Shown piece by piece: positions 46,332 through 54,559 of a stretch of DNA of 64,000 nucleotides (the stretch's first letter is position 1; each line of letters starts with the position of its first letter). The position numbers and the translations under genes are program-made. The notes below the pieces were generated by a model. The model saw nothing but the letters and a program-made list of their open reading frames with translations, had not been told where the DNA came from and did no database searches. Source of the stretch: Deltaproteobacteria bacterium GWB2_55_19 (GTDB taxonomy: Bacteria; Desulfobacterota; GWC2-55-46); contig MGPQ01000012.1 of NCBI GenBank assembly GCA_001797465.1, positions 323,863 through 387,862 of the forward strand, in the 5' to 3' direction.

Positions 46332-47717
46332 TTAGCCGCCTCGCCCCACCCATTCCACCTTGAGGACTCTGGCGGTCTTGCCGGTGACCCTGAAGAGGTC
46401 CGACCTCTTTACCCCAGCGACCCATATGACATCCCCTCCCCTTAAAAGTAATGGGATGGACTGGCGGGTATGCCTCGGGGCCTTCGCGTCGATTAAGATA
46501 TCCTTTATCTTCTTGTGCCCTGTCATGCCGAAAGGGACGATCCTGTCTCCGGGGATGAAGGGCCTTAAAAAAAGGCCGTCTCCGGCCTCGTCGAGGTCGA
46601 GATATATGGTATCCACCCCGGTCACGATGGACTTTGGTCTCTTATTTGAAACCTCGGCCACAAAGGCCCCACAGCCGGGGATTACGGTCCTCCCCGGGAC
46701 TTTGAGTATTTTCTCGAATGGCTTCCTTTTAACGGGAGTGCCTCGCGCAATTATCACTCTGTCATACTCGCGCCTTAGGACGATTCCGCAGGGGAGCTTG
46801 ATCGAGGCCGATGGAGACCGCCCGTCCACAATCGCATGGAAGGCCTCGACATGGGCGGATGAGAGGTCAGAGGCGGATGCGGGGTCGAAGCTCCCCAATG
46901 CCTTAAGGAAGACCCGCGACGAGACGGCCCTGTGGAGGGAGAGGATTTTCAGCCTGTCGAGCGCTAAATAGCCTTTTCCGCGCTCTATGAGCGCGGGAAA
47001 GGCCTCATCAGCCGCGCCATCTATAAAGGCGTCGTCAAAGGCGAGGACGCGCGCTGTCCTCGCGAGCGTCTCTTTTACGGAGCAATTATAGTTTTTCTCG
47101 AGGAAAGGGATGAGGGCGAGCCTTACGCTGTTCCTCAGGTACTTGGGGGTATTGTTAGTCGAGTCGATTACAAAGTCGATGCCTTCATCCGCCGCGTACC
47201 TCTCTATCTCCTCCCTCTTAACTTCAATCAAGGGCCTTATGAAAGGCGCGCGGACGGGCGGAATCCCAGAGAGGCCGCTCAAGGACGCGCCCTTCAAGAG
47301 CCTCAAAAGCACGGTCTCTGCCTGGTCGTCGAGCGTGTGTCCGAGGGCGATCCTGTCGGCCCCGGTCTTTTTCGCGGCGTCCTCAAAAAACGCGTAGCGC
47401 TCCTCGCGCGCGGCCTCCTGGAGAGACTTGCCCTTCAGGACGAGGGCGCCTTTACCGAGCGTCTTTCCGATGAACTTAAGGCCCAGGCCGCGGGCCGTCT
47501 TTTTGACGAACTCGAGGTCGCGCATGGATTCCGCCCCCCTCATGTTGTGGTTCAAGTGGCAGACGGAGAGCTTAAGTCCAAGCTCGTCTTTTACGGTACT
47601 GAGGAGGCGGAGCATGACGATAGAGTCAGCGCCGCCTGAGACCGCCGCGAGGACCGCGTCGCCCTTCCTGAGAAGTCCGAGCCTCTTTATCGTATTCCTG
47701 AAGGTTTTTTCGATCAT
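46332..47717 (-). CDS. tilS: tRNA(Ile)-lysidine synthase
   Basis: This 461-residue enzyme converts C34 of the AUA-reading tRNA-Ile to lysidine. The PP-loop is VLAAVSGGADSIVML; other blocks are VCHLNHNMRGAES, ALGHTLDDQAETVLLRLLKG, FIRPLI and NTPKYLRNSVR. TilS-N, a middle domain and a TilS-C (HKKIKDILIDAKAPRHTR near 410) are all present. I place the start at ATG 47717, where the family normally begins (MIEKTFRNTIKR); the frame continues to 47780 but the added residues lack a ribosome binding site. No strong site is seen at 47717 either. Confidence 0.93.
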   Translation of the reverse strand: MIEKTFRNTIKRLGLLRKGDAVLAAVSGGADSIVMLRLLSTVKDELGLKLSVCHLNHNMRGAESMRDLEFVKKTARGLGLKFIGKTLGKGALVLKGKSLQEAAREERYAFFEDAAKKTGADRIALGHTLDDQAETVLLRLLKGASLSGLSGIPPVRAPFIRPLIEVKREEIERYAADEGIDFVIDSTNNTPKYLRNSVRLALIPFLEKNYNCSVKETLARTARVLAFDDAFIDGAADEAFPALIERGKGYLALDRLKILSLHRAVSSRVFLKALGSFDPASASDLSSAHVEAFHAIVDGRSPSASIKLPCGIVLRREYDRVIIARGTPVKRKPFEKILKVPGRTVIPGCGAFVAEVSNKRPKSIVTGVDTIYLDLDEAGDGLFLRPFIPGDRIVPFGMTGHKKIKDILIDAKAPRHTRQSIPLLLRGGDVIWVAGVKRSDLFRVTGKTARVLKVEWVGRGG

Positions 47718-47823
47718 GGATAGAAGAAGAAGCGCGAAAAGGCCTTTTTTCAGAAAAAGGCCCGATTCAATGGATTCCATTATACTTTATTATGAGGGGG
47801 GATTACAAGGGAGCAGGTGAATG

Positions 47824-48363
47824 CTACTTTTCGGCGGTCTTCTCGCCGCGGAGCAGTTTCCTCTGCTTGGCGAAGATGTATCTTATGATCTTGTCGCGGG
47901 TCGTCTCGTCCATGTCGACGTACTTGACGGCCGTCTCGTACTTATCATTGCCAGTTGGAGCGGAGCGGACGACCTCGCACTTTATCTTTATGATGTGTGC
48001 GTGCGTGGGGAGAAAGGTCTTTAAGAAGAGCCTGTCTCCGGGGTTGAAACGCTCGGCGCTGAAGAACCGCAAACCCCCGCCGCTGATGTTCACGTCTCTC
48101 GCCTCTGGCATGTTGAAGCCGCTTTGCCCTGACATGTGGTTCAGGAGTATGTTGAGCTTCTGGTTGATGTCGAAGAGGAGCTCGTAGAGCCTGGGGTTCT
48201 CCTCGGGCTTCGGGTCGATGTCGTCGAAGAGGAGCTCCCAGTCCGGTTGCGCGCCCCCAGGGGCCTCCCCGGAGAGAAGCTCGTAGTAGACGGGGATATT
48301 GTCGCTGGTCCTTACAAACTCGCGCTTTCCTTCAGTCGACACCCCTTCCCTGAAGTCCGTCAT
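47824..48363 (-). CDS. PilZ-domain c-di-GMP-binding protein with central insertion
   Basis: This 179-residue soluble protein carries the PilZ RxxxR motif near the start (KREFVRTS, about residues 15-20) and the D/NxSxxG motif in DVNISGGGLRF (about 100), followed by the PilZ barrel (GDRLFLKTFLP, IIKIKCEVVRSA, YETAVKYVDM). The roughly 75 residues between the two motifs, with helical sequence (ENPRLYELLFDINQKLNILLN), are longer than in standard PilZ domains and could form an oligomerising helix. It overlaps the HD-GYP gene by 4 bp (ATGA), so synthesis of the receptor and the phosphodiesterase is coupled. Target unknown; motility or surface attachment is likely. Confidence 0.85.
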   Translation of the reverse strand: MTDFREGVSTEGKREFVRTSDNIPVYYELLSGEAPGGAQPDWELLFDDIDPKPEENPRLYELLFDINQKLNILLNHMSGQSGFNMPEARDVNISGGGLRFFSAERFNPGDRLFLKTFLPTHAHIIKIKCEVVRSAPTGNDKYETAVKYVDMDETTRDKIIRYIFAKQRKLLRGEKTAEK

Positions 48364-49913
48364 TGGCCCTCCTTAAGGATCCCGGAGTGGAGGAAGCCGT
48401 CAACCACCTCCGGGTCGAACTGCGTGCCGGCGCACCTGACTATCTCGTCCTTCGCAACCTCAAAGGGAAGGGCCTTCCTGTACGGACGAGTCGAGGTCAT
48501 CGCGTCAAAGGTGTCAGCCACGCTGAATATGCGCGCTACGATCGGGATGTCGCCCCTGGAGAGCCCCTTCGGATAACCGCCTCCGTCCCATCTCTCGTGG
48601 TGGTAGAGGACGACAGCCCTCTCCAGCGCGAGCAGGTTAAGGGGCTTCAATATCTCCTCGCCCCTGACGACGTGCGACTTCATTATCTCCCTCTCGTCTA
48701 TCGAGAACTGCCCCTGTTTGAGGAGGATATCGTCCCTTATGGCGATCTTGCCTATGTCGTGGAGCGGGCCGGCGAAGCTTATGCTGTCGACTATGTCCTG
48801 CCTGCACTCAAGGGCTTTGGCTATCTGCACCGCGTACCTGGTCACCCTGTTCGAGTGGTCCTTGGTGTAGGTGTCGCGCGCGTCAAGCGCGTTTATGAGC
48901 GAATTGAGCCCCGCGACGATGGAGGTGAATATGTTCTCCGAGAGCGCGATATTCTCGAGCTTGAGAGACGCCTTCGCCGTGAGGTTCAGAAGCAGCGTCA
49001 ACGCGTCGTTCGTAAACTCGACCATGCCGTCCATCCCGGCGAGCCCGAGGATGACGACGACCTCCCTGTTTATAGTGAGTGGCGCGAGGAGGAGCGAAGG
49101 CCTCTTGCCCGGGCCGAACGAGCCTGCGATGAGCGGCGAGAGGTCGCGGCCGTCCACGAGGACGTGCGAGTAGCATTTATTTTTAATGACGCCGCTGAAA
49201 GGCTCCTCAGAGGCCGGGAAAGCGAGGCCGACGATGTCGCCGTCGTAACCGGATGCGGCGCGGACCACAAGGGCCGCTCCGTCACTCTCCACCACCATAA
49301 TGAACGCCCTGCCTGCGTCGGTTATGATCTGGGCGATGTCCATCGTCTTCCTGAATATGTCTTCCTTCTCGCTCACCTCGTCGAGCGTCTCGCTTATGGT
49401 GTGCAGGATCGAGAGCTCCTTTATCTTGTCCTCGAGCCTCCTTCTGGCGAGCTCCGGGAGATGGACTATCGTCCTGCCGGCTTCCGGCTTGGCCTCCTCG
49501 TGTACCCGGACGACCCGTGCCTCGCTCACGGCCTTCCTGACGATTATCTCGAGTTCCTGCGTCTTGAAGGGTTTGGCGAGGAAGTCGACGGCGCCTATCT
49601 TCATCGCCTCGACGGCGAGGTCTATCGAGGGATACCCGGTCACCATCACGACCGGCACGTCGGGCGCGGACTCCCTGGCCATCAACAGGAAATTCATGCC
49701 GCTCAAACCCGGCATGTTTATGTCGGCGAGCACGCAGTCGTATTGTCCGCCTCGGAGCGCCGAGAGCGCCCCTTCGGCGTTCGAGAACGCGTCCACCTGC
49801 CATCCCTTGCGCTCGAGTATCTCGCTCACCGACTCTCTGACCGAATCGTCGTCGTCGATGAACATTATCCTGAACTGATCAGGTATCGCTACCGCAGTCT
49901 GTAGTTCCATCAT
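48360..49913 (-). CDS. Response regulator c-di-GMP phosphodiesterase (REC-GAF-HD-GYP)
   Basis: This 517-residue protein starts with a receiver domain (about 14-125; phospho-Asp64 in VLADINMPGLSG, Lys in FLAKPFK), then a GAF domain (about 185-325), then an HD-GYP domain. The last has LHDIGKIAIRDDIL, KSHVVRGEEIL, YHHERWDGGGYPKGL and ADTFDAMTSTRPYR; HD, the HHE/RWDGxGYP (GYP) motif and the adjacent metal ligands are intact, so it should hydrolyse c-di-GMP. Two adjacent ATGs occur (49913, 49910). It is 21 bp behind the small response regulator and overlaps the PilZ gene. Confidence 0.94.
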   Translation of the reverse strand: MMELQTAVAIPDQFRIMFIDDDDSVRESVSEILERKGWQVDAFSNAEGALSALRGGQYDCVLADINMPGLSGMNFLLMARESAPDVPVVMVTGYPSIDLAVEAMKIGAVDFLAKPFKTQELEIIVRKAVSEARVVRVHEEAKPEAGRTIVHLPELARRRLEDKIKELSILHTISETLDEVSEKEDIFRKTMDIAQIITDAGRAFIMVVESDGAALVVRAASGYDGDIVGLAFPASEEPFSGVIKNKCYSHVLVDGRDLSPLIAGSFGPGKRPSLLLAPLTINREVVVILGLAGMDGMVEFTNDALTLLLNLTAKASLKLENIALSENIFTSIVAGLNSLINALDARDTYTKDHSNRVTRYAVQIAKALECRQDIVDSISFAGPLHDIGKIAIRDDILLKQGQFSIDEREIMKSHVVRGEEILKPLNLLALERAVVLYHHERWDGGGYPKGLSRGDIPIVARIFSVADTFDAMTSTRPYRKALPFEVAKDEIVRCAGTQFDPEVVDGFLHSGILKEGQ

Positions 49914-49934
49914 GTCTTCCCTGACGCGACCCTC

Positions 49935-50537
49935 TCAATTCGACTTGAGCGCCGGTTTTGTCCTTATGAAGCGGTCCGCTTCCTTCAGGTACTCCTGTTG
50001 CTTCTGAGGCGGGGGCGCATCCTTCTGCACCGCCGGGAAGGACGCGCCTGAATCATTCTGGTCCCTCGGGCCGTTCTGCTGGGCGAGCGCGCTCTTCAAT
50101 ACCGATATCTCGCCGTAAGCGGTCCGCAGTTCGTCAAGGAGCCCCTTGTTCTGGAGCATCAGGCGGAGCCTCTCGCACGCGTTCTTTATGACAATCATCA
50201 GCTCGTCGAGCCTGAAGGGCTTGGCTATGTAGTCGTAGGCGCCGGCCTCGATGGCCTTTACCGCGGTCTCGATCGTAGCGTATCCCGTGATGATTATCAC
50301 GAGTATCTCGCCGTCGAGCTCCTTAATCCTTTTCAAGAGCGCGAGCCCGTCCATCACCGGCATCATCAGGTCGGTGATGACGATATCGTACCTCTCCATG
50401 CGGAGCTTCCTCAAGGCCTCTTCCCCGTCCTTTGCGACTGAGACCGTATAGCCCCAGTTCTTGACCGCCTCGGTCAAGAGCTCCCGGAGATCGCCGTCGT
50501 CGTCCGTTATGAGTATCTTGAAGTTGTCATTCGCCAC
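49935..50537 (-). CDS. Single-domain response regulator with C-terminal coiled extension
   Basis: This 200-residue protein has a full receiver domain (about 6-120; acidic cluster TDDD at 11-14, phospho-Asp56 in IVITDLMMPVMDG, Lys in YIAKPFRLDEL). The remainder is a helix (NKGLLDELRTAYGEISVLKS) and a polar tail rich in Gln and Pro, with no DNA-binding domain. It begins with GTG. Position between the flagellar genes and the HD-GYP gene suggests a signalling input to motility. Output unknown. Confidence 0.85.
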   Translation of the reverse strand: MANDNFKILITDDDGDLRELLTEAVKNWGYTVSVAKDGEEALRKLRMERYDIVITDLMMPVMDGLALLKRIKELDGEILVIIITGYATIETAVKAIEAGAYDYIAKPFRLDELMIVIKNACERLRLMLQNKGLLDELRTAYGEISVLKSALAQQNGPRDQNDSGASFPAVQKDAPPPQKQQEYLKEADRFIRTKPALKSN

Positions 50538-50617
50538 TGTGGGACCCGTTTCTTAGTGCGTTAACAGCCGCAGTTGAAATATACAATTGCGGCGCGGCGC
50601 CTGTCAATACGCGATTT

Positions 50618-50818
50618 TCAGGGTTTCTTGGCGCCGTTATGGTCGGATATCCGCGCCATGAGCTGGCCCATGATGTGCTTTTTCTTGCCTTCCTCGGAGA
50701 TAACAACCGAATCCCCCTCGGAGGGCCTTGCGTCTTCCTGGCGGCCCCTCGCGTTATTGTTTGAATACTTGTCTGAGAGCGCCAGGTTCTGTCCCGGGAG
50801 CGTGTCTATCTTTAACAT
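50618..50818 (-). CDS. Small FlgM-like flagellar protein (uncertain)
   Basis: This 66-residue polar protein has a very strong ribosome binding site (GGGGGAGGGG) and lies behind a sigma-28-like promoter. The sequence MLKIDTLPGQN followed by GDSVVISEEGKKKH recalls the N-terminal region of FlgM-type anti-sigma-28 factors (MKI..., then D-V-x-I/L-S), but it is shorter than FlgM (about 90-100 residues) and the sigma-binding helices are at best partial (KHIMGQLMARISDH). It may be a truncated FlgM relative or an unrelated flagellar small protein. That it is a gene is fairly certain; identity is not. Confidence 0.55.
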   Translation of the reverse strand: MLKIDTLPGQNLALSDKYSNNNARGRQEDARPSEGDSVVISEEGKKKHIMGQLMARISDHNGAKKP

Positions 50819-50855
50819 TTGGCCCCTCCCCCAATTTTATTTACGGTCACTTCTT

Positions 50856-50883
50856 ATATCGGCGGAAGATGCCTTTTGCTTTA
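50856..50883 (-). promoter_or_regulatory. Sigma-28 (FliA)-like promoter
   Basis: Minus strand: TAAA (50883-50880), 16 bp, GCCGATAT (50863-50856). The -10 box is identical to that of fliC, with the spacing one base longer than the usual 15. It lies about 37 bp before the small FlgM-like gene. Confidence 0.6.
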
Positions 50884-51001
50884 GTTTTTTTTCAGGGTTT
50901 TTCGGGGTTCGGGAAAGAAGGCTTCGCGGATTGCGGCGGCTTATCAAACGGACTGAAGAAAATCATGCAACACTGCGGATTACAACAAAAAAATATTTTG
51001 G

Positions 51002-51322
51002 CTAACGGCTGGCAGAGCCGTATGCCTTCATCATTATGGCGCCTTTACTTATCCTGCCGAGCTTGCCGGTGATATCGGCCTTCGCGGACTCCATGGAGAG
51101 GGTCAGGACCCTGTCGCTCTCCAGTATCCCCTTTACGAGCGCTTCGGCCTCCTTCCGGACAACGTCCATAGGTCCGAGCGTTGCGAGTTCGGCGAATAGC
51201 GCCTCTCTCTCCTTCTGCTTAAGCACAAGCTCCTCGAACCTCTTCTCGTCGAAGAGCCTCCTCTGCAGGACAGAGGTCTCAAGCACGGCCCGGAGAATAT
51301 CGAGGCGCCTCTCAGCCCCCAT
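51002..51322 (-). CDS. FliT/FlgN-like flagellar chaperone
   Basis: This 106-residue, almost wholly alpha-helical protein (RRLDILRAVLETSVLQRRLF, then FEELVLKQKEREALFAEL) directly follows fliS and overlaps it by 11 bp. Position, size and helical heptads fit FliT or FlgN export chaperones, which protect FliD or hook-associated proteins. Sequence identity in these families is too low to tell which. GGGGGTGAGCT precedes the ATG. Confidence 0.6.
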   Translation of the reverse strand: MGAERRLDILRAVLETSVLQRRLFDEKRFEELVLKQKEREALFAELATLGPMDVVRKEAEALVKGILESDRVLTLSMESAKADITGKLGRISKGAIMMKAYGSASR

Positions 51323-51731
51323 AGCTCACCCCCGCTCCCTCGCGCCGCGGCTCCGCGGCAGTGGCGCTCGAAGAGTGCGCTATCGCCTCCCATCCGGCCT
51401 TGAGCTCGGCCATCACCCTGTTGACCCCGTCTATGGCGGACGCGTCGTTAGTGAGGTTCGCCTTTGTGAGGCTCGACTGCGCGAAGTCGTAAAGCCTCGC
51501 GAGGTTCATGGCGACTTCACCGCCCTCCTCCATATTGAGGGAGTTGGCGAGCTCGCTTATGATCGCCAGCGACTTGTTTATGTAGAGGCTACGGGACTCG
51601 ATTTTCTTCTCCGCTATGGCCTTCTGGGCGCACCTGTTGAAACGCAATACCCCGTCGTACAGCATTATTATTATGCGGACCTTGTCCGCTGTCATCACCT
51701 GTATATTCTGGTACTGCGCCACCCTGTTCAT
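51312..51731 (-). CDS. fliS: Flagellar export chaperone FliS
   Basis: This 139-residue helical chaperone binds the flagellin C-terminus in the cytoplasm before export. The family features IIIMLYDGVLRFNRCAQKAI, KSLAIISELANSLNMEEGGEVA and LARLYDFAQSSLTKANL are clear, and the position right behind fliD is typical. AGGAGATTCT precedes the ATG. It is 8 bp downstream of fliD and its end overlaps the chaperone gene. Confidence 0.94.
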   Translation of the reverse strand: MNRVAQYQNIQVMTADKVRIIIMLYDGVLRFNRCAQKAIAEKKIESRSLYINKSLAIISELANSLNMEEGGEVAMNLARLYDFAQSSLTKANLTNDASAIDGVNRVMAELKAGWEAIAHSSSATAAEPRREGAGVSYGG

Positions 51732-51739
51732 AGAATCTC

Positions 51740-53068
51740 CTATAAATTAGAAAGGAAGCTGGACTGGGTCTTAAGGCTCGCGAGCATCGACTCAAGTCCC
51801 ATGAACTGCGCGCGGAGCTGGTCCTCGTAGAGCGAAAGCGTGTACTCCTTGTTCCTTATGTCGTCATCTATTTTTTTAATATTGTCCTGGAGGCCGTCCT
51901 GCCTTCCCTTTATCCTGCCGTCCGCGGTGTCTGTTATATACGAGGCGGAATTATACATGAGCGCGCCGAAACCGTCGGTCGTGGTCCCGTCCTCGAAGAG
52001 GGCGACGACGTCGTCGAAGTTCGACGAAAGCGCAGTCTTGAGCTTGGATGAGTCGAGGGAGTATACGCCGTCCGTACTGCTCGTAACGCCTATGTGGAGG
52101 AGCCTGCTCATCGTGTCGGGCAGGCCGGCTACCGCCCCTGACATGACCTTTCTCAAGTCGTCCCAGATGGACCTGGCCACGGTGTCCCCGAAAAACGCGC
52201 CGGCGACCTTCGTCTCGCTGTCGTAGCGGTTGTTCGCCTTTATGTACGAGACCACGGAATTGTACTTGTCGAGCAGCTCCGTGACCTTTTCCGCGATCTT
52301 GTCGGAGTCCCTGTCCACGGAGAGCGTTACTGTCTTGGCCGCGTCCCCGCTTTTAAGATCGAGGGTGACGCCGGTTATGACGTCAGTTATGGTGTTCGAC
52401 GCCCTCGTGAAGGCCATGGTGTCGACTGTGAACGAGGCGTCCTGCGCGGCCTGGAGGGTCGTGTTGAACGCAACCGTTGTGTCGTTCTGCGTGACGGTGA
52501 CGCCGTTTGAAGCTCCTGTCGATGAGCTCGTGAGTATCAGCCTGTAAGGTGTCGCGCTTCCGTCGTTCACGATCGAGGCCGTGACCCCCGCGCCGAGCGC
52601 GTTTATCGAGTCCCGGAGACCGGCGAGCGTCGTCGTGGCGTCTACCGCGACCGTCTGCTCGGCCCCCGCGCCTACCGTGAACTTGAAGGAGCCCGCCGCT
52701 CCGGCGATTGTCGAGGTCTCGGCGGCGAACCCGTCGGCCGCTATCTTGTGCGCCTTGGCGATGTTCGTGACAACGATCGAATAGCTCCCCTTTGACGCGG
52801 TCGATGACGCAGTGCCGCCGAGTATCGTCTCATCGCTAACCGTCGTCTTGAACACCTTGAAGGCGGACATGTTCCTGAGGGCGTCAGCCGCGCTCTTTAA
52901 CTCGTCGACCTTGGAGTTCAGGTTGGAGTAGGCGCTGTTGGTCTTCTCGAGAGTCTTCTTATCTTCCGAAAGCTGTGTAATCGACTGCCTTCTTATGCCG
53001 ACGAGCTGGGAGATGAGAGTTTGATAGTCTATGTTGCTGACGACCCCTGAGGTCGCGGAAATGGCCAT
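51740..53068 (-). CDS. fliD: Flagellar filament cap protein FliD
   Basis: This 442-residue filament-cap protein guides flagellin assembly. The N-terminal FliD_N domain (SNIDYQTLISQLVGIRRQSI, ALRNMSAFKVFKTTVSDE), a variable middle region rich in Ala/Thr (about 100-240), and FliD_C (IAEKVTELLDKYNSVVSYI, then GVTSSTDGVYSLDSSKL, about 255-430) are all in place. The C-terminal coiled coil contains QDNIKKIDDDIRNKEYTL. AGGAG lies upstream of the ATG. The order flaG-fliD-fliS is standard. Confidence 0.95.
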   Translation of the reverse strand: MAISATSGVVSNIDYQTLISQLVGIRRQSITQLSEDKKTLEKTNSAYSNLNSKVDELKSAADALRNMSAFKVFKTTVSDETILGGTASSTASKGSYSIVVTNIAKAHKIAADGFAAETSTIAGAAGSFKFTVGAGAEQTVAVDATTTLAGLRDSINALGAGVTASIVNDGSATPYRLILTSSSTGASNGVTVTQNDTTVAFNTTLQAAQDASFTVDTMAFTRASNTITDVITGVTLDLKSGDAAKTVTLSVDRDSDKIAEKVTELLDKYNSVVSYIKANNRYDSETKVAGAFFGDTVARSIWDDLRKVMSGAVAGLPDTMSRLLHIGVTSSTDGVYSLDSSKLKTALSSNFDDVVALFEDGTTTDGFGALMYNSASYITDTADGRIKGRQDGLQDNIKKIDDDIRNKEYTLSLYEDQLRAQFMGLESMLASLKTQSSFLSNL

Positions 53069-53107
53069 GGCTCGGTGCTCCTATATAGATGGAGTTCTCC
53101 GGTCGTT

Positions 53108-53476
53108 TCAGGACCTGGCGTTGTAAAGGACCCCGATAAGGTCTTTCATCCGCTCCCTTATGGCAAGGAGCTCTTCAGACGGTATCTGCCTTATCACCTG
53201 CTTGGTCTCGGGGTCGATGATCTTTATGATCATTTCATCCGATTCATTGTCGACCTCGAACCTGAGCTCGGTGTTGAGCCTCTTCAGGTGGATCTGGACG
53301 TCGGAGGCTATCTCCTCGACTTCCTTCGGGGGCAGGTCCTTTTTGGCCTCGGCCGCGTCCGTGATTACGCCCGAGCGCACCTCGGCCTTTTTAGCTACGG
53401 CGGTCTTGCCGGATGCCTCGCCAGGCCTTTCAGTTGCGGCCCTTGAAATGTCCTTTATCGCGAATTCTATGCTCAT
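53108..53476 (-). CDS. flaG: FlaG family flagellar protein
   Basis: This 122-residue protein of the FlaG family influences filament length in some species. The N-terminal 50 residues are charged and low-complexity; the C-terminal domain (IHLKRLNTELRFEVDNESDE, then IIKIIDPETKQVIRQIPSEE) is the conserved FlaG core. ATG 53476 follows AGGGAGGGCAT; an in-frame ATG at 53506 gives an extra 10 residues without a ribosome binding site. It sits between fliC and fliD, with a hairpin just upstream. Confidence 0.9.
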   Translation of the reverse strand: MSIEFAIKDISRAATERPGEASGKTAVAKKAEVRSGVITDAAEAKKDLPPKEVEEIASDVQIHLKRLNTELRFEVDNESDEMIIKIIDPETKQVIRQIPSEELLAIRERMKDLIGVLYNARS

Positions 53477-53493
53477 ATGCCCTCCCTGGACTT

Positions 53494-53518
53494 GGCGGGG
53501 AGACAAAGCCTCCCCGCC
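53494..53518 (-). other. Hairpin between fliC and flaG
   Basis: GGCGGGGA and TCCCCGCC (8 bp, 9-nt loop) form a GC-rich hairpin just upstream of the flaG ribosome binding site. No T-run follows. It could stabilise the 3' end of fliC mRNA, giving more flagellin than downstream proteins. Confidence 0.45.
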
Positions 53519-53540
53519 AGATCAAGGCTTAAATCTTTAA

Positions 53541-54371
53541 CTACCTGAGGAGCGAAAGCGCGTTCTGCGGCAGTGTGTTGGCCTGGGCGAGCACCGAGGT
53601 GCCGGCCTGGACCATTATCTGGTTCTTTGTGTACTGCGCGGTCTCGTAGGCGAAGTCAGCGTCCCTTATCCTCGATTCGGCGGCCTGGTAGTTCGTGAAG
53701 GTCACCTGGAGGTTCGAAAGTGCCGCGGTCAGCCTGTTGGAGGATGCGCCGTAGATGGCTCTTGCGTCGTTGATGGTCTTCAAAGCCGCGCTCACGGAAT
53801 CGAGGGCGGAGAGGGCGCCTGTGATGGAGCCGAGTATGCCGCTCGAGAGGTTAAGGCCGCTGGCGCCGGTGGTCAAGACCTTTAGCGATACAGAGAGCTG
53901 GTCGTTCGTGGAGTTCTTGAAGCCTATGTACATCGTAAGATAGGACGTGTCGCCGTTGATGAGCTTGTAGCCGCCGAACTCGGTGGTGTTCGCGATTCTG
54001 TCGATTTCGCTCTTGAGCTTGTCGAACTCGTCGCTGTAGTAGGTCCTGTTGGTGGTGTCCAGGGTGCCCTGCGCGGCGCTTGCGGCCAGTTCGCCCATCC
54101 TTGTGACGATGTTCGTGATCTGCTCGGCGACCTTGTCGCTTATTTCCATGGCGCTCACGCCGTCGTTGACGTTCCTTATGGAGGCCTGGATCATCCTCGA
54201 CTGTGATTTAAGCTGGTCGGCGCGGCCAAGGCCCGCGGCGTCGTCCGCAGAGCTGTTGATCCTGAAGCCGGATGAGAGTCTCTGTACGCTTACTTTCAGC
54301 TGGGAGTTCGAAGTGGCGAGGTTCTGCTGGGCTACGAGTGCGGCGACGTTTGTGTTGATGACTAATGACAT
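53541..54371 (-). CDS. fliC: Flagellin
   Basis: This 276-residue protein consists mainly of the conserved D0/D1 ends: N-terminal VINTNVAALVAQQNL, VQRLSSGFRINSSADDAAG and VSAMEISDKVAEQITNIVTR; C-terminal FTNYQAAESRIRDADFAYET, ANTLPQNALSLLR. The variable central part is short (about 140-190), so there is little of the D2/D3 outer domain. Ser/Thr residues in that region (YFGSS-like surface stretch) are potential glycosylation sites. AAGGAGGG precedes the ATG and a canonical sigma-28 promoter lies 120 bp upstream. It is the first gene of fliC-flaG-fliD-fliS-chaperone. Confidence 0.97.
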   Translation of the reverse strand: MSLVINTNVAALVAQQNLATSNSQLKVSVQRLSSGFRINSSADDAAGLGRADQLKSQSRMIQASIRNVNDGVSAMEISDKVAEQITNIVTRMGELAASAAQGTLDTTNRTYYSDEFDKLKSEIDRIANTTEFGGYKLINGDTSYLTMYIGFKNSTNDQLSVSLKVLTTGASGLNLSSGILGSITGALSALDSVSAALKTINDARAIYGASSNRLTAALSNLQVTFTNYQAAESRIRDADFAYETAQYTKNQIMVQAGTSVLAQANTLPQNALSLLR

Positions 54372-54490
54372 GGTGTACCCTCCTTAGTGTTTTACATCGG
54401 CATCCTTGCCGTGTTTTGTGGTGAGGTCTTCAGCCGGCCTTAAGTCCACCCTCCTTTTCGGCCTTACTCGCCTATCTCCTCTTAATATCT

Positions 54491-54517
54491 ATATCGGCGG
54501 TGAGTTTTTTTTCTTTA
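54491..54517 (-). promoter_or_regulatory. Sigma-28 (FliA) promoter of fliC
   Basis: Minus strand: TAAA (54517-54514), exactly 15 bp, GCCGATAT (54498-54491), which is the textbook FliA consensus. The leader to the fliC ATG is about 110 nt. Confidence 0.85.
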
Positions 54518-54559
54518 ACTTTTTTTAGCCTGCCAATCCGCTGAAAAACCATAAAATTG

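Noticed and set aside
47718-47780. Longer TilS start
   Set aside because: The extra 21 residues are hydrophobic and unlike TilS, and there is no ribosome binding site.
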